A stretch of 42,585 nt of DNA from an uncultured Gammaproteobacteria bacterium (GTDB taxonomy: Bacteria; Pseudomonadota; Gammaproteobacteria; Magnimaribacterales; TMED112). Shown one piece after another: positions 27,008 through 37,113 of this stretch (position 1 is the stretch's first letter; each line of letters starts with the position of its first letter). The notes below the pieces were generated by a model. The model saw only the letters and a program-made list of their open reading frames with translations. It was not told the origin of the DNA and ran no database searches. The translations under genes were made by a program, and so were the position numbers. The DNA lies in contig CAJWAI010000007.1 in assembly GCA_913020145.1 (NCBI GenBank), positions 1 to 42,585 on the forward strand, given 5' to 3'.

Positions 27008-29065
27008 ATCAGCAAACTCTAATTTAAGTCTCCCTTGCCTTCCAACTTCAACAAGTTTTACCTTAATAGTATCTCCCTCATTGATTACATCTGTTAAATG
27101 CTCAAAATCTTCTTTAAATTGAGATATATGTAAAAGGCCGTCCTTACCTGGCATAATAGTCACAAATGCGCCAAATTCTACAACTTTAGCTACTACACCT
27201 TCATAAACTTTGCCTTCTTCAGGTTCAGCGCATAACAACTCTATTTTTTCTTTCGCTTGGCTGGCGATTTCCTTGTTCTCAGCAAATACACTGACTTCAC
27301 CAGAATCTTGCAGCTCAATTGTTACCCCAAATTCTTCTTGTAAGCCTTTGATTGTTGACCCACCTTTTCCAATAACTACTTTTACTTTGTCTTTATGGAC
27401 TTTAAATTTAGTAAAAGAAGGGGCAAGATCTGTTAACTCAAGTGGCTTTGATAAGACTGCATCCATTTTTTCTAAGATATGCATTCTGGCATCTTTGGCT
27501 TGCATTAAAGCTTTTTCAAGTATTTCTTCATTGATTCCCTCTATTTTTATATCCATTTGAAGGCCAGTAACGCCATTCTTTGTTCCAGCTACTTTAAAGT
27601 CCATATCTCCAAGGTGATCTTCATCACCTAAAATATCTGTTAGAACCTCATATTTGTCACCTTCCTTTATTAATCCCATTGCCACTCCTGCAACATTTTC
27701 TTTGATTGGTACGCCTGCAGCCATAAGCGCAAGACTTCCACCACAAACAGAAGCCATTGAACTAGAACCATTTGATTCAGTGATCTCACTGACAACTCTT
27801 ATGGCATATGGGAAATCTTCTATGCTAGGCACTCCAAACTTTAAAGATCGTTTTGCAAGAGCTCCATGACCTATTTCTCGTCTTTTTGGCCCCATTGGAA
27901 AACCTAATTCACCAACACTATAGCTAGGAAAATTATAGTGAAGCATAAAATTATCTTTTATTTCTCCTTGAAGAGCGTCAACAGTCTGTACATCTCTTCC
28001 TGAGCCTAATGTAGTTGTGACAATTGCTTGTGTCTCACCTCTGGTAAAAAGAGCTGAGCCATGAACTGAAGGCAAAAAGTTAGTTTCTATAGTAATGTCT
28101 CTAACTTCAGTCATTCCTCTTCCATCTATTCTCTTTTGATCATTTAGTACATTCCCTCTGACAACATCTTTTTCTACTTCTTTAAACTGTTTTGTATAAA
28201 GATCATGTAGCTCCTCATCTAACTCCTGCATTAAATTATCTTTAATGGAGCCTACTTTCTCATTTCTCTCTTTTTTATTGGTAGTAGTGAAGGCATCAAC
28301 AAGATCTCCTCTAACTTTTGAGTCGATAGTATCGAAGGCTTGCTTTTCTTCATCTGCATATTTATTTTCATGTTTGACTCTTTCAGGTAAAACTTCATCT
28401 GCAAAACCCTTAATTGCACTTATAACTGATTTCATTTCTTGATGTGCAAAAAGAATTCCACCAATCATTAGGTCTTCACTTAATTCATTAGCATCTGATT
28501 CAACCATCAAAACAGCATTTTCTGATCCTGCTACGATCATATCTAGATCGGATTGGCCCATTTGCTCAAAAGAAGGGTTAAGAACATATTCGTCATCAAT
28601 AAAACCTACTCTTGCTCCGGCAATTGGCCCCATAAATGGAACATCAGCAATGGACATTGCTGCTGAAGCAGCCAACATTGCAACTACATCTGGTGGGTTG
28701 TCTTTATCCAATGACAATAACATGCAATTAACCTGGACTTCTTCCTTGAAAAAATCAGGAAAGAGTGGTCTTAAAGGTCTGTCTATTAATCTAGAAGTTA
28801 AGGTTTCAACTTCAGTTGGTCTTCCCTCTCTTTTAAAATATCCACCTGGGATCTTTCCAGCAGAATAAGTTTTTTCACTATAATGAACACTTAGAGGAAA
28901 AAAGTCTCTTTTTTCATCACTAGTCTTCGTTACAACAGCACACATTACTACTGTATTACCCATCGAGGCAATTACAGATGCACTTGCTTGTCTTGCTATT
29001 TTTCCAGTCTCTAATACTAGAGTTTTTGATCCCATAGGGATCTCTTTTTTTACTAATTTATTCAT
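26999..29065 (-). CDS. pnp: Polyribonucleotide nucleotidyltransferase
   Basis: Two RNase PH domains, KH (KVVIGKGGSTIKGLQEEFGVTIEL) and S1 (GVVAKVVEFGAFVTIMPGKDGLLHISQ). Confidence 0.98.
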   Translation of the reverse strand: MNKLVKKEIPMGSKTLVLETGKIARQASASVIASMGNTVVMCAVVTKTSDEKRDFFPLSVHYSEKTYSAGKIPGGYFKREGRPTEVETLTSRLIDRPLRPLFPDFFKEEVQVNCMLLSLDKDNPPDVVAMLAASAAMSIADVPFMGPIAGARVGFIDDEYVLNPSFEQMGQSDLDMIVAGSENAVLMVESDANELSEDLMIGGILFAHQEMKSVISAIKGFADEVLPERVKHENKYADEEKQAFDTIDSKVRGDLVDAFTTTNKKERNEKVGSIKDNLMQELDEELHDLYTKQFKEVEKDVVRGNVLNDQKRIDGRGMTEVRDITIETNFLPSVHGSALFTRGETQAIVTTTLGSGRDVQTVDALQGEIKDNFMLHYNFPSYSVGELGFPMGPKRREIGHGALAKRSLKFGVPSIEDFPYAIRVVSEITESNGSSSMASVCGGSLALMAAGVPIKENVAGVAMGLIKEGDKYEVLTDILGDEDHLGDMDFKVAGTKNGVTGLQMDIKIEGINEEILEKALMQAKDARMHILEKMDAVLSKPLELTDLAPSFTKFKVHKDKVKVVIGKGGSTIKGLQEEFGVTIELQDSGEVSVFAENKEIASQAKEKIELLCAEPEEGKVYEGVVAKVVEFGAFVTIMPGKDGLLHISQFKEDFEHLTDVINEGDTIKVKLVEVGRQGRLKLEFADSE

Positions 29066-29066
29066 A

Positions 29067-29336
29067 TTAATCTCTTATTTTTAAATCTTTTACGAGCTTT
29101 TGATAAGAAGAAGGATCTTTCTTCTTTAGATAACCTAATAGTTTCTTTCGATCACTAACAATTTGTAATAAACCTGTTCTTGAATGATTGTCTTTTTTAT
29201 GATTTTCAAAATGCTTCTGCAAATCTTGAATTCTTCTTGTCAACAAAGCAACTTGTACTTCTGTTGAACCAGTGTCCTTCTCACTCTTTCCAAATTTCTT
29301 TATAACTTCTTGTGCTTCATCTTTATTTAAGCTCAT
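29067..29336 (-). CDS. rpsO: 30S ribosomal protein uS15
   Basis: DTGSTEVQVALLTRRIQDLQKHFENHKKDNHSRTGLLQIVSDRKKLLGYL. Confidence 0.98.
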   Translation of the reverse strand: MSLNKDEAQEVIKKFGKSEKDTGSTEVQVALLTRRIQDLQKHFENHKKDNHSRTGLLQIVSDRKKLLGYLKKKDPSSYQKLVKDLKIRD

Positions 29337-29338
29337 AT

Positions 29339-30220
29339 TTATATATTTCTCCTTTCTGATAAAACTTTCAATGGTTGAATCCAGTATGTTTTATCAATTT
29401 CACCTAAGCCTAGAAAATTGTCTTCATGAAAAACTAAATATTTTCCTATTTTTTTTATATTTTGGCTCTCTACCTGAGAACCATTTTGAAATTTTTTAAC
29501 CTCAGAAGACTCTATTTTTACCTTAGGGACATTAATTAAAATTTCTTCAATGCGCTTAACATACTGCATTTTTTTATGATTGTCCAAATTTTTTAGCTTC
29601 TCTAAAGATACAGAATTCTCCACACTTATACTTCCAAATTTTGTCCTTTGTAATTCAGACATAGCGGCATATGTTTTTAATGATCTAGCTATATCGCAGC
29701 CTAAAGTTCGTATGTATGTCCCTTTACTGCAAGCAACTCTAATACTAAATATAGGAAATTCATAATTTATAAGCTCAATTTCATAAATATTTATTTCTTG
29801 TTCAATCTTTTTAGTTTGTTTTCCTTTTCTAGCAAGCTTATATAAAGGTATTCCTTTATGCTTCTTAGCTGAAAAATCTGGAACTATTTGAATTTGTTCA
29901 CCAATAAATTTACTAATAGCTTTTTTAAGGTCACTAATTTTTGGTCTATTTGAATCAGAATGGAAAGATAATTGGCCAGTTATATCTTGAGTGTTAGAGC
30001 TTATACCTAAAACAAAATCTGCAACATACTCCTTCCCTTCAGTCGAAATGAGATCAATAAACCTTGTATAGCCATTAAAAAAAATTGGTAATATACCGGT
30101 AGCTAATGGATCTAGTGTTCCAGCATGTCCTGCTTTTGTGAAACCTAGTTCTTTTTGTGCTTGTTTCAATGCAGTAAAGGAAGTTATGCCTTTTTCTTTG
30201 TTTAATATAAGAATAGACAT
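29339..30220 (-). CDS. truB: tRNA pseudouridine(55) synthase
   Basis: GHAGTLDPLATGILPIFFNGYTR; CSKGTYIRTLGCDIA; between rbfA and rpsO. Confidence 0.96.
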   Translation of the reverse strand: MSILILNKEKGITSFTALKQAQKELGFTKAGHAGTLDPLATGILPIFFNGYTRFIDLISTEGKEYVADFVLGISSNTQDITGQLSFHSDSNRPKISDLKKAISKFIGEQIQIVPDFSAKKHKGIPLYKLARKGKQTKKIEQEINIYEIELINYEFPIFSIRVACSKGTYIRTLGCDIARSLKTYAAMSELQRTKFGSISVENSVSLEKLKNLDNHKKMQYVKRIEEILINVPKVKIESSEVKKFQNGSQVESQNIKKIGKYLVFHEDNFLGLGEIDKTYWIQPLKVLSERRNI

Positions 30221-30558
30221 TAATCTAAGTTATCAAAAAGAGAATCTATCTTTCTTACATTCTCTATATGAGAGTCATAAAAAAACCTAAGTTCAGGAAC
30301 TTTTTTAATAGGCAGTAAATTGGATAAGCTCTTCCTGATTTTCCATGAGTTTTCATTTAGAAATTTCTCTAAGTCCTTTTCCGAAAGATCTGAGTTAATT
30401 GTTGAAAAATAAACTTTAGCTTTTGATAGATCTCTAGATGTTTCAACATGATTAATGCTGATAAAACCCGCTGAATCTCTTAGGTCAGAAGTCTGGATAA
30501 AATTGGCAATTTCTTTTCTTAAGTTATCACTAACTCGAATGATTCTATCTCTTTCCAT
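30220..30558 (-). CDS. rbfA: 30S ribosome-binding factor A
   Basis: RfbA-like small protein (VETSRDLSKAKVYFSTI..RKSLSNLLPIKKVPELRFFYD) between infB and truB. Confidence 0.93.
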   Translation of the reverse strand: MERDRIIRVSDNLRKEIANFIQTSDLRDSAGFISINHVETSRDLSKAKVYFSTINSDLSEKDLEKFLNENSWKIRKSLSNLLPIKKVPELRFFYDSHIENVRKIDSLFDNLD

Positions 30559-32615
30559 TAGATGGAGCGTTTTTCTTCTTTTTGCTCAAAATTTTCGATA
30601 ATATCACCAGGTTTGATATCAAGATAATTTTTTATTCCTATACCGCACTCTGTTCCATTTTGAACTTCTTTTACATCATCTTTAAATCTTCTCAATGAGT
30701 CTAATTCACCTTCATGTATCACAACATTATCTCTAAGAACTCGTACGTGCTTTTCTCTTCTAACCAAACCTTCAGTAACCAAACAGCCAGCAACTAGACT
30801 AAATTCAGGTGATTTGAAAACTTCCTTAACTTCAGCAAGGCCAAGAATTTTTTCTGAGTATATTGGCTCAAGAAGACCGCTTAATAATCTTTTTGTATCT
30901 TCAATTAAATCGTAAATAACACTGTAATAATTTGCTTCTATTCCATGCTCTTCAAGAAGTTTCTTAGCTTTATTATCTGATCTAACATTGAAACCAATAA
31001 TCCTAGCTCCAGTTGTAATGGCTAGATTTACATCTGATTCAGATATTCCTCCTACCCCTGAACTAACGATATCAACGTCAACCTCATTATTGCCAATTTT
31101 TTTCAATGTGTTATTAATTGCTTCACTAGTACCAGCAACATCTGACTTAATTATTATTCTTAATTTATTTATTTTTTCTTGGTCAAGCATTTCAAAAGCA
31201 GACTTAGGCGTCATGACATTTTTATCATTTTTATCTTTAAGGAAAGATAGCCTTGCATCAATTATGCCTCTGGCATCTTTTTCATTTGCCATAACGTTAA
31301 ATACTTCACCTGCCGAAACACAATCCTCTAAACCTAATACTTCTACAGGTGTAGATGGTCCGGCTTCTTTTATTTCTTGACCTGAGCTATCTATCAATGA
31401 CTTAATGCGCCCTTTTTTCTCACCAGCAACTATGATGTCCCCAATCTTAAGAATTCCGTTTTGAATAAGAAAAGTTCCTAAAGGTCCTTTAAAACGGTCA
31501 AGTTCAGACTCGAGGACTACACCATTAGCTAGACCTTTAATTGGGGCTTTAAGTTCAAGCATTTCAGATTCAAGCTCTATTGCATCCAATAAAGAATCGA
31601 TACCTTTTCTAGTGATTGCCGAAACAGGAATCATCTGTACTTTACCACCCCATTCTTCAGAAACTAATTCATGCTTAGCTAAATCTCCTTTTACTTTCTC
31701 AAGATCTGCTGCATCTAAATCTATTTTGTTCATTGCGACGATTATTGGAACATTAGCAGCCTTAGCATGAGTTATAGCTTCTTCTGTTTGAGGCTTAACA
31801 CTATCATTTGCAGCAACTACTAGAATAACGATGTCTGTAGTATCAGCTCCTCTTGCGCGCATTGCAGTAAATGCTTCATGACCAGGTGTATCTATAAAAG
31901 TTATTTTTCCTTTTTTTGTTTTAACTTCATATGCTGCTAAATGTTGAGTTATTCCTCCAGATTCACTCTCTACGACATTTGTAGATTTAATAGCGTCAAG
32001 TAAAGAAGTTTTACCATGATCAACATGGCCCATTACGGTAACTACTGAATGTCGTTTTGGCGGTGCTTCTGCATCAGAGAAACTAGATGTGACTTGAGGG
32101 TAATTGGTTTGCTCTTCTTTAAGCTCTTGCTCTTCTTCAAACTTAACTTCAAATCCAAACTCTTCAGCAACAAGAACAGCAGTTTCTTGATCTATTTCAT
32201 CATTTAATGAAGCCATTTCACCCAGATCAACAAGCTTCTTAACCACTTCATTGCCTCTTTTATTTAATTTTCGAGACAGGTCATTAACCCTTATAGAACC
32301 GTTAATATTTACTGTTTTTTTTGTTTTTTCTGCTTCTTTCTCTAATTTTTGTTTTGATGAATCTTTTGATTTTTTCGTTTTGTCAGTTTTTGGAGCTTTT
32401 TTTGGAGCCTGTGGTGTAGGAACAACTGCTTTTGGTTTGTCGTCTACTGCTAAGTCTTTGGAACTTCTAATAAATGAAAGAAGCTTCTGCTTGTCTTCGT
32501 TGGATACTGAGTCTTCTATACTGGTCTGTGAAAGACCAGCTGCGATCATTTTATCAAGCAGAACCTGTGGATCTATCTTAAGAATTTCAGAAAGTTTTTT
32601 TACAGATATATCCAA
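30558..32615 (-). CDS. infB: Translation initiation factor IF-2
   Basis: VTVMGHVDHGKTSLLDAIK, FIDTPGHEAFTAMRARGADTTDIVILVVAAND, AMNKIDL. Confidence 0.98.
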   Translation of the reverse strand: MDISVKKLSEILKIDPQVLLDKMIAAGLSQTSIEDSVSNEDKQKLLSFIRSSKDLAVDDKPKAVVPTPQAPKKAPKTDKTKKSKDSSKQKLEKEAEKTKKTVNINGSIRVNDLSRKLNKRGNEVVKKLVDLGEMASLNDEIDQETAVLVAEEFGFEVKFEEEQELKEEQTNYPQVTSSFSDAEAPPKRHSVVTVMGHVDHGKTSLLDAIKSTNVVESESGGITQHLAAYEVKTKKGKITFIDTPGHEAFTAMRARGADTTDIVILVVAANDSVKPQTEEAITHAKAANVPIIVAMNKIDLDAADLEKVKGDLAKHELVSEEWGGKVQMIPVSAITRKGIDSLLDAIELESEMLELKAPIKGLANGVVLESELDRFKGPLGTFLIQNGILKIGDIIVAGEKKGRIKSLIDSSGQEIKEAGPSTPVEVLGLEDCVSAGEVFNVMANEKDARGIIDARLSFLKDKNDKNVMTPKSAFEMLDQEKINKLRIIIKSDVAGTSEAINNTLKKIGNNEVDVDIVSSGVGGISESDVNLAITTGARIIGFNVRSDNKAKKLLEEHGIEANYYSVIYDLIEDTKRLLSGLLEPIYSEKILGLAEVKEVFKSPEFSLVAGCLVTEGLVRREKHVRVLRDNVVIHEGELDSLRRFKDDVKEVQNGTECGIGIKNYLDIKPGDIIENFEQKEEKRSI

Positions 32616-32626
32616 TACAATTCTCC

Positions 32627-34093
32627 TTAATTAAACCATGGCTTTCTAGCCTCCATTATAAGAGCTGATGCTTCTTTTTCAGTTATCTTATCTGATATAT
32701 CCATTAGCTCAGGCACTGACATCTCAGCAAACTCTTCTAGACTCTTTATATTATTTTGACTTAGTGCGCTAAGAACATCATTAGTAATGCCACGTAAATT
32801 CACTAGGTCTTTTTCCATGGTTGGGTCATTAAAATCTTCATTAAATGCATCTTGGAGAAGTAGCTCATTAGCTTTTTCAGTAACTTCAGTAGTCCTTTTA
32901 GCAGTTTTAAATATTTTCTCTAGATTTTCTGGACTTGAATCAACAACTTTTTCTAATGTCTCTATCTCAGCTGCTACTAATTGTTCTTTTTCTTTATCTG
33001 ATAATTCAAGACGACTTGCTACTTGCTCATATTTCTCAACAAGACTTGAATCTTGGTATTCTTTAAACTGCTCTTTATTAAGAACCTGGAAAGACCAACC
33101 AATCATATGAGTCATTAATCTCAAATTTTGTCCATTTTTTCCGATAATCTGTGCTTGATTTTCTTCTTCAACCTCGAGAACTAGTGTTGATGTTCTTTCG
33201 TCAACCATAATAGAGTATATTTTTACTGGTGCTAAGCAGTTAACGACAAATTCTGCTGGATTATCGCTATGAATAAAAATATCTATTCTTTCATTACCAA
33301 TTTCGTTTGAAACTGCTTGCACTCTTGAACCTCTCATTCCTACGCATGCTCCAACTGGATCAATTCGACCATCATATGTCTTTACAGCTATTTTTGATCG
33401 ATAGCCAGGGTCTCTAGCAATTGCTTTAATTTCAATTGTTCCCTCAGAAATCTCTGGCACCTCTTGAGTGAATAATTCAACTACAAGCCTCTCATCAGTC
33501 CTACTTAAAATAATCTGAGGACCTCTAGGTGTTGTTATGATTTCTTTAATTACAGCTCTTATTTTGTCATTTAATTTAAAAATCTCTCCTGGAATTATTT
33601 GGTCTCTTGGAATTTGTGCATTAAGATCTTCTTCAATTTCTAAGAGTAAAAAATCTCTGTTAATTCTTTTTACCTGTCCTGAAATGACTTGCCCTACAAG
33701 ACTCTCATACTTTTCTGTTATTTTGCTTCTTTCAGCTTCTCTAACTTTCTGGATGATTACTTGTTTTGCAGCTTGAGCCGATATACGACCAAAATCTATA
33801 TTTTCAATTTCTCTAGTTGCGACACCCTCTTCAACTACATGATCTGAAATATCTTTTTCGGTGATCTCAAAAATCTGATCTACAAGATCTTGTTCAGCTA
33901 CAATCGTCCAATTTCTGAAGGTCTTATACCCTCCAGTGTCTCTATTAATTTCTACGCTTATGTTAGCTTCATCTTCAGTAAGTTTCTTTGTAGCACTTGA
34001 GATAGCTTCTTCGAGAGCTTCGAAGATTATTTCTTTATCAACTCCCTTTTCCATTGAAACTGAGTCAACTACTTCTAAAATTTGTTTATTCAT
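32627..34093 (-). CDS. nusA: Transcription termination/antitermination protein NusA
   Basis: N-terminal MNKQILEVVDSVSMEKGVDKEIIFEALEEA; GACVGMRGSRVQAVSNEIGNERIDIF; KH repeats. Confidence 0.97.
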   Translation of the reverse strand: MNKQILEVVDSVSMEKGVDKEIIFEALEEAISSATKKLTEDEANISVEINRDTGGYKTFRNWTIVAEQDLVDQIFEITEKDISDHVVEEGVATREIENIDFGRISAQAAKQVIIQKVREAERSKITEKYESLVGQVISGQVKRINRDFLLLEIEEDLNAQIPRDQIIPGEIFKLNDKIRAVIKEIITTPRGPQIILSRTDERLVVELFTQEVPEISEGTIEIKAIARDPGYRSKIAVKTYDGRIDPVGACVGMRGSRVQAVSNEIGNERIDIFIHSDNPAEFVVNCLAPVKIYSIMVDERTSTLVLEVEEENQAQIIGKNGQNLRLMTHMIGWSFQVLNKEQFKEYQDSSLVEKYEQVASRLELSDKEKEQLVAAEIETLEKVVDSSPENLEKIFKTAKRTTEVTEKANELLLQDAFNEDFNDPTMEKDLVNLRGITNDVLSALSQNNIKSLEEFAEMSVPELMDISDKITEKEASALIMEARKPWFN

Positions 34094-34562
34094 TTTTCTT
34101 TTTATTTAATTGATCCTCTAAATCTAATTTACATTTATCTATATTGCTAAATTCGAGCAATACAATCCCTCCTTCTGTTTTGACAGAAATTTCTGATTTC
34201 AAAACTTCAAGGAGAGTGCCTTTAATTTTTCTAAGGTCATTTACCTTAGAGAAGAGTGTTAATGATACTACATCTCCAATAAAATTTTCATATTGTTTGC
34301 TATTAAATAACCTTCTGTCTAATCCTGGAGAAGAAACTTCAAAACTGCCAAATTCAGAAAAAATTGATTCAAATTGAAAATGGTAGTCAATTTCCCTGCT
34401 TACCTTTTCACAATCACTTATGTCTACGCCTTGAATAGCATCAATGAAAATTCTTAGTATTCTTCCTTTACCCTTTCCAGACGTTACTTCAATACCCCAA
34501 AGTTCGCATCCAGATGCTTCTATTATGGGCCCAAGGAAAAGTTCGATATCTTTCTTAATCAT
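34086..34562 (-). CDS. rimP: Ribosome maturation factor RimP
   Basis: ELWGIEVTSGKGKGRILRIFIDA...ISDCEKVSREIDYHF...FEVSSPGLDRRLF. ORF track start 34595 overlaps the tRNA; ATG at 34562 preferred. Confidence 0.95.
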   Translation of the reverse strand: MIKKDIELFLGPIIEASGCELWGIEVTSGKGKGRILRIFIDAIQGVDISDCEKVSREIDYHFQFESIFSEFGSFEVSSPGLDRRLFNSKQYENFIGDVVSLTLFSKVNDLRKIKGTLLEVLKSEISVKTEGGIVLLEFSNIDKCKLDLEDQLNKKKNE

Positions 34563-34568
34563 TGTAGT

Positions 34569-34645
<77 letters not shown>

Positions 34646-34655
34646 GTGACGTAAA

Positions 34656-34684
34656 AGGATAGTTAAAAGACTTAAAATGGTCAA
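34656..34684 (-). promoter_or_regulatory. Sigma70-like promoter for the tRNA-fMet-rimP-nusA-infB transcription unit
   Basis: Minus strand TTGACC - 17 bp - TATCCT, ending about 10 bp upstream of the tRNA-fMet 5' end. Confidence 0.7.
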
Positions 34685-34718
34685 CACTTATAGACTATAA
34701 TTTATTTTGTTATTTTTA

Positions 34719-34804
34719 GCCGAAGTGGCGGAATTGGTAGACGCGCTATCTTGAGGGGGTAGTAAGCTTTGCTTGTGAGGGTTCAAGTCCCTCCTTCGGC
34801 ACCA
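34719..34804 (+). tRNA. tRNA-Leu (anticodon GAG), CCA encoded
   Basis: GCCGAAGTGGCGGAATTGGTAGACGCGCTATCTTGAGGGGGTAGTAAGCTTTGCTTGTGAGGGTTCAAGTCCCTCCTTCGGCACCA; class II variable arm AAGC-TTT-GCTT. Confidence 0.96.
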
Positions 34805-34812
34805 CAGTTTAA

Positions 34813-35115
34813 TTACTGTGGCTCTGGTTCTTTAGGTTGTTCTGTTACTTCTTCTTGAGTTGTCTCTGATTGGACATTTAATGTTAATTCTTGTTTGCCT
34901 ATATAAGCTAAAAGCAAGCATAAAACAAAGAATATACTTATAAGAATCCAAGTAAGTTTTGAAAGGAAGTTTGATGGGCCAAGAGGTCCAAATAATGAAT
35001 CTGAACTTCCTCCACCAAAGGCTGATCCTAAATCAGATCCCTTGCCTTGTTGCAACATTATTGAACCGACAATTAATATTGCAAGAATTACTAATAAAAT
35101 TTTAATGATCAACAT
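34813..35115 (-). CDS. secG: Preprotein translocase subunit SecG
   Basis: MLQQGKGSDLGSAFGGGSSDSLFGPLGPSNFLSKLTWILISIFF. Confidence 0.95.
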   Translation of the reverse strand: MLIIKILLVILAILIVGSIMLQQGKGSDLGSAFGGGSSDSLFGPLGPSNFLSKLTWILISIFFVLCLLLAYIGKQELTLNVQSETTQEEVTEQPKEPEPQ

Positions 35116-35798
35116 GACTGCGCTATATTAGCAAATTCTTTGGGGTCAAGAGAAGCCCCTCCAACTAAAACACCATCAATATTGGAATTATTTAGCAAAT
35201 TTGAAGCATTTTCTTCGTTGACACTTCCGCCATATAAAATTTTAACGTTCTTACATAATCCTCTTATTAATTCAGATACCTCATTAATATCTTCAACAGT
35301 AGGAATTAAACCGCTTCCAATAGCCCAAATAGGCTCATAAGCTATTATTAGCTCATTGTCTGTATCTTCGAATTGTTTTAACTGAGAGCTTATAAAGGAT
35401 TGAAGTAAATTATCTTCACGAATTTTAAGTGGTTCGCCAATACATATTATTGGTTTTATAGAATACTTTATGAGTTGATTATATTTATTAAAAATATCTT
35501 CATCAGTTTCCTTTAAAAACTCTCTAGACTCAGAATGTCCGATAATAGAATAATTGATCCCACAGTCTTTTAGCATCTCTGCAGATATTTGAGATGTATA
35601 TGCTCCAGATGAATGAGAAGATACATTTTGTGCGGCAACACTAATGTTATTGTCTGCAAAATCAAATAAAAAAAGCGCTGGTAAAGCAACAATAACCTCA
35701 TTAGATATATTTTTTTCCATAGAAAAGTCATTAAACCATTGTGTAATCGATGATTTAGTTCCATTCATCTTGAAATTGGCAACTATAAGTTTTGACAT
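35109..35798 (-). CDS. tpiA: Triosephosphate isomerase
   Basis: NFKMNGTKSS, YSIIGHSESREFLKETD, IIAYEPIWAIGSG, ILYGGSVNEENA, DGVLVGGASLDP. Confidence 0.97.
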   Translation of the reverse strand: MSKLIVANFKMNGTKSSITQWFNDFSMEKNISNEVIVALPALFLFDFADNNISVAAQNVSSHSSGAYTSQISAEMLKDCGINYSIIGHSESREFLKETDEDIFNKYNQLIKYSIKPIICIGEPLKIREDNLLQSFISSQLKQFEDTDNELIIAYEPIWAIGSGLIPTVEDINEVSELIRGLCKNVKILYGGSVNEENASNLLNNSNIDGVLVGGASLDPKEFANIAQSC

Positions 35799-35800
35799 CT

Positions 35801-37111
35801 TTAAATGATTAATGATTTAACAGAATTCATAATACTAGCAACATCATCTTTAGAATCAGATTCTATCATTACTCTAATTTTTGGCTCTGTGCCTGATTTT
35901 CTTACTGATATCCTTGCATTAGAGTAATTTTTTTCGAGAGATTTGATCTGCTCACTAAATTCTTTTGTTTCAATAATTTGCATGTCTTTAATATCAAAAC
36001 TTTCTAGTGTTTGAGGTTTATAATTTATTTTTTCTTTGATATCAGCTAAAGATAAATTTAGTTCTTCAAGTGCTGCTAAAGTCTGAATTAAAGCAATATT
36101 TGCATCACCACTTTCAGAAAATTCTCTTTGAATTATATGTCCAGAAGTTTCTCCACCAAGATTTAATTTTTTATCAACTAATTCTCTTGATATGAATTTA
36201 TCTCCAACTTGAGCTCTATGAAAATTAATTTCCAAATCATTTAATGCGTCAACTACACCTTGATTAGTCATATCAGTTCCTACCACACAATCTGAACCAA
36301 CTTTCTTTTGTTTTTTATTTCTTAAAGCTAACGTATAGATTATTTCATCTCCTGTGCAAACTTTTCCTTCTGAATCACTCAATACCAACCTATCACCATC
36401 TCCATCTACTGCAACACAGAAATCAAATTTATATGTTTTTGCATAATCTTTAAATAAGTTTTGATTAAGAACAGCACTTTTCTCATTAATATTGAAACCG
36501 TCAGGATCACAGTTAACTTTTATTACTTTTGCTCCCAATTCTTGTAAAAGCATAGGTGTTACCTTGTAATTAGCTCCATTTGCAGCATCAACTAAAATAG
36601 TTTTATCTTTTAAATTATGAGCGCCTTTCAGTGTGCTCTTACAATATTCAATATATCTCCCAGCTGCACTATCAATTCGAAAAGCCTTACCTAAATTTGA
36701 TGCTTCAACTGGCTGAATTGGATCATTTAATTTTTTCTCAATCTCTTTTTCTAATTCTTCAGATATCTTTCTGCCAAATTTATTAAAAAATTTAATGCCA
36801 TTATCATAAAAAGGATTATGGCTAGCACTTATAACAACTCCAAATTGACCTGAGTATGTCGCTGTTAAGAAAGATACTGCTGGTGTAGGAATTGGGCCAG
36901 CTAATTTCACATCTACTCCAGCTGAAATAAAACCTGCTTGCAATGCAGATTCAAGCATGTAGCCTGAAACTCTTGTATCTTTTCCTAGGATTATTGAGTC
37001 ATAACCTTTATTTTTAATAATCGATCCGGTATGGAAACCTAGTTTTAGACAAAAATCAGGTGTAACAGCTTCGTCTGCTCGACCTCTAAAGCCATCAGTT
37101 CCAAACTTCAT
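35801..37111 (-). CDS. glmM: Phosphoglucosamine mutase
   Basis: FGTDGFRGRA, GVVISASHNPFYDNGIKFF, VAVDGDGDRLVL, LGGETSGHII, RKSGTEPKIRVMIE. Confidence 0.97.
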   Translation of the reverse strand: MKFGTDGFRGRADEAVTPDFCLKLGFHTGSIIKNKGYDSIILGKDTRVSGYMLESALQAGFISAGVDVKLAGPIPTPAVSFLTATYSGQFGVVISASHNPFYDNGIKFFNKFGRKISEELEKEIEKKLNDPIQPVEASNLGKAFRIDSAAGRYIEYCKSTLKGAHNLKDKTILVDAANGANYKVTPMLLQELGAKVIKVNCDPDGFNINEKSAVLNQNLFKDYAKTYKFDFCVAVDGDGDRLVLSDSEGKVCTGDEIIYTLALRNKKQKKVGSDCVVGTDMTNQGVVDALNDLEINFHRAQVGDKFISRELVDKKLNLGGETSGHIIQREFSESGDANIALIQTLAALEELNLSLADIKEKINYKPQTLESFDIKDMQIIETKEFSEQIKSLEKNYSNARISVRKSGTEPKIRVMIESDSKDDVASIMNSVKSLII

Positions 37112-37113
37112 AT

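Noticed and set aside
30988-31380. Plus-strand 130-aa ORF antisense to infB
   Set aside because: Shadow ORF over conserved IF-2 sequence; not supported by motifs.
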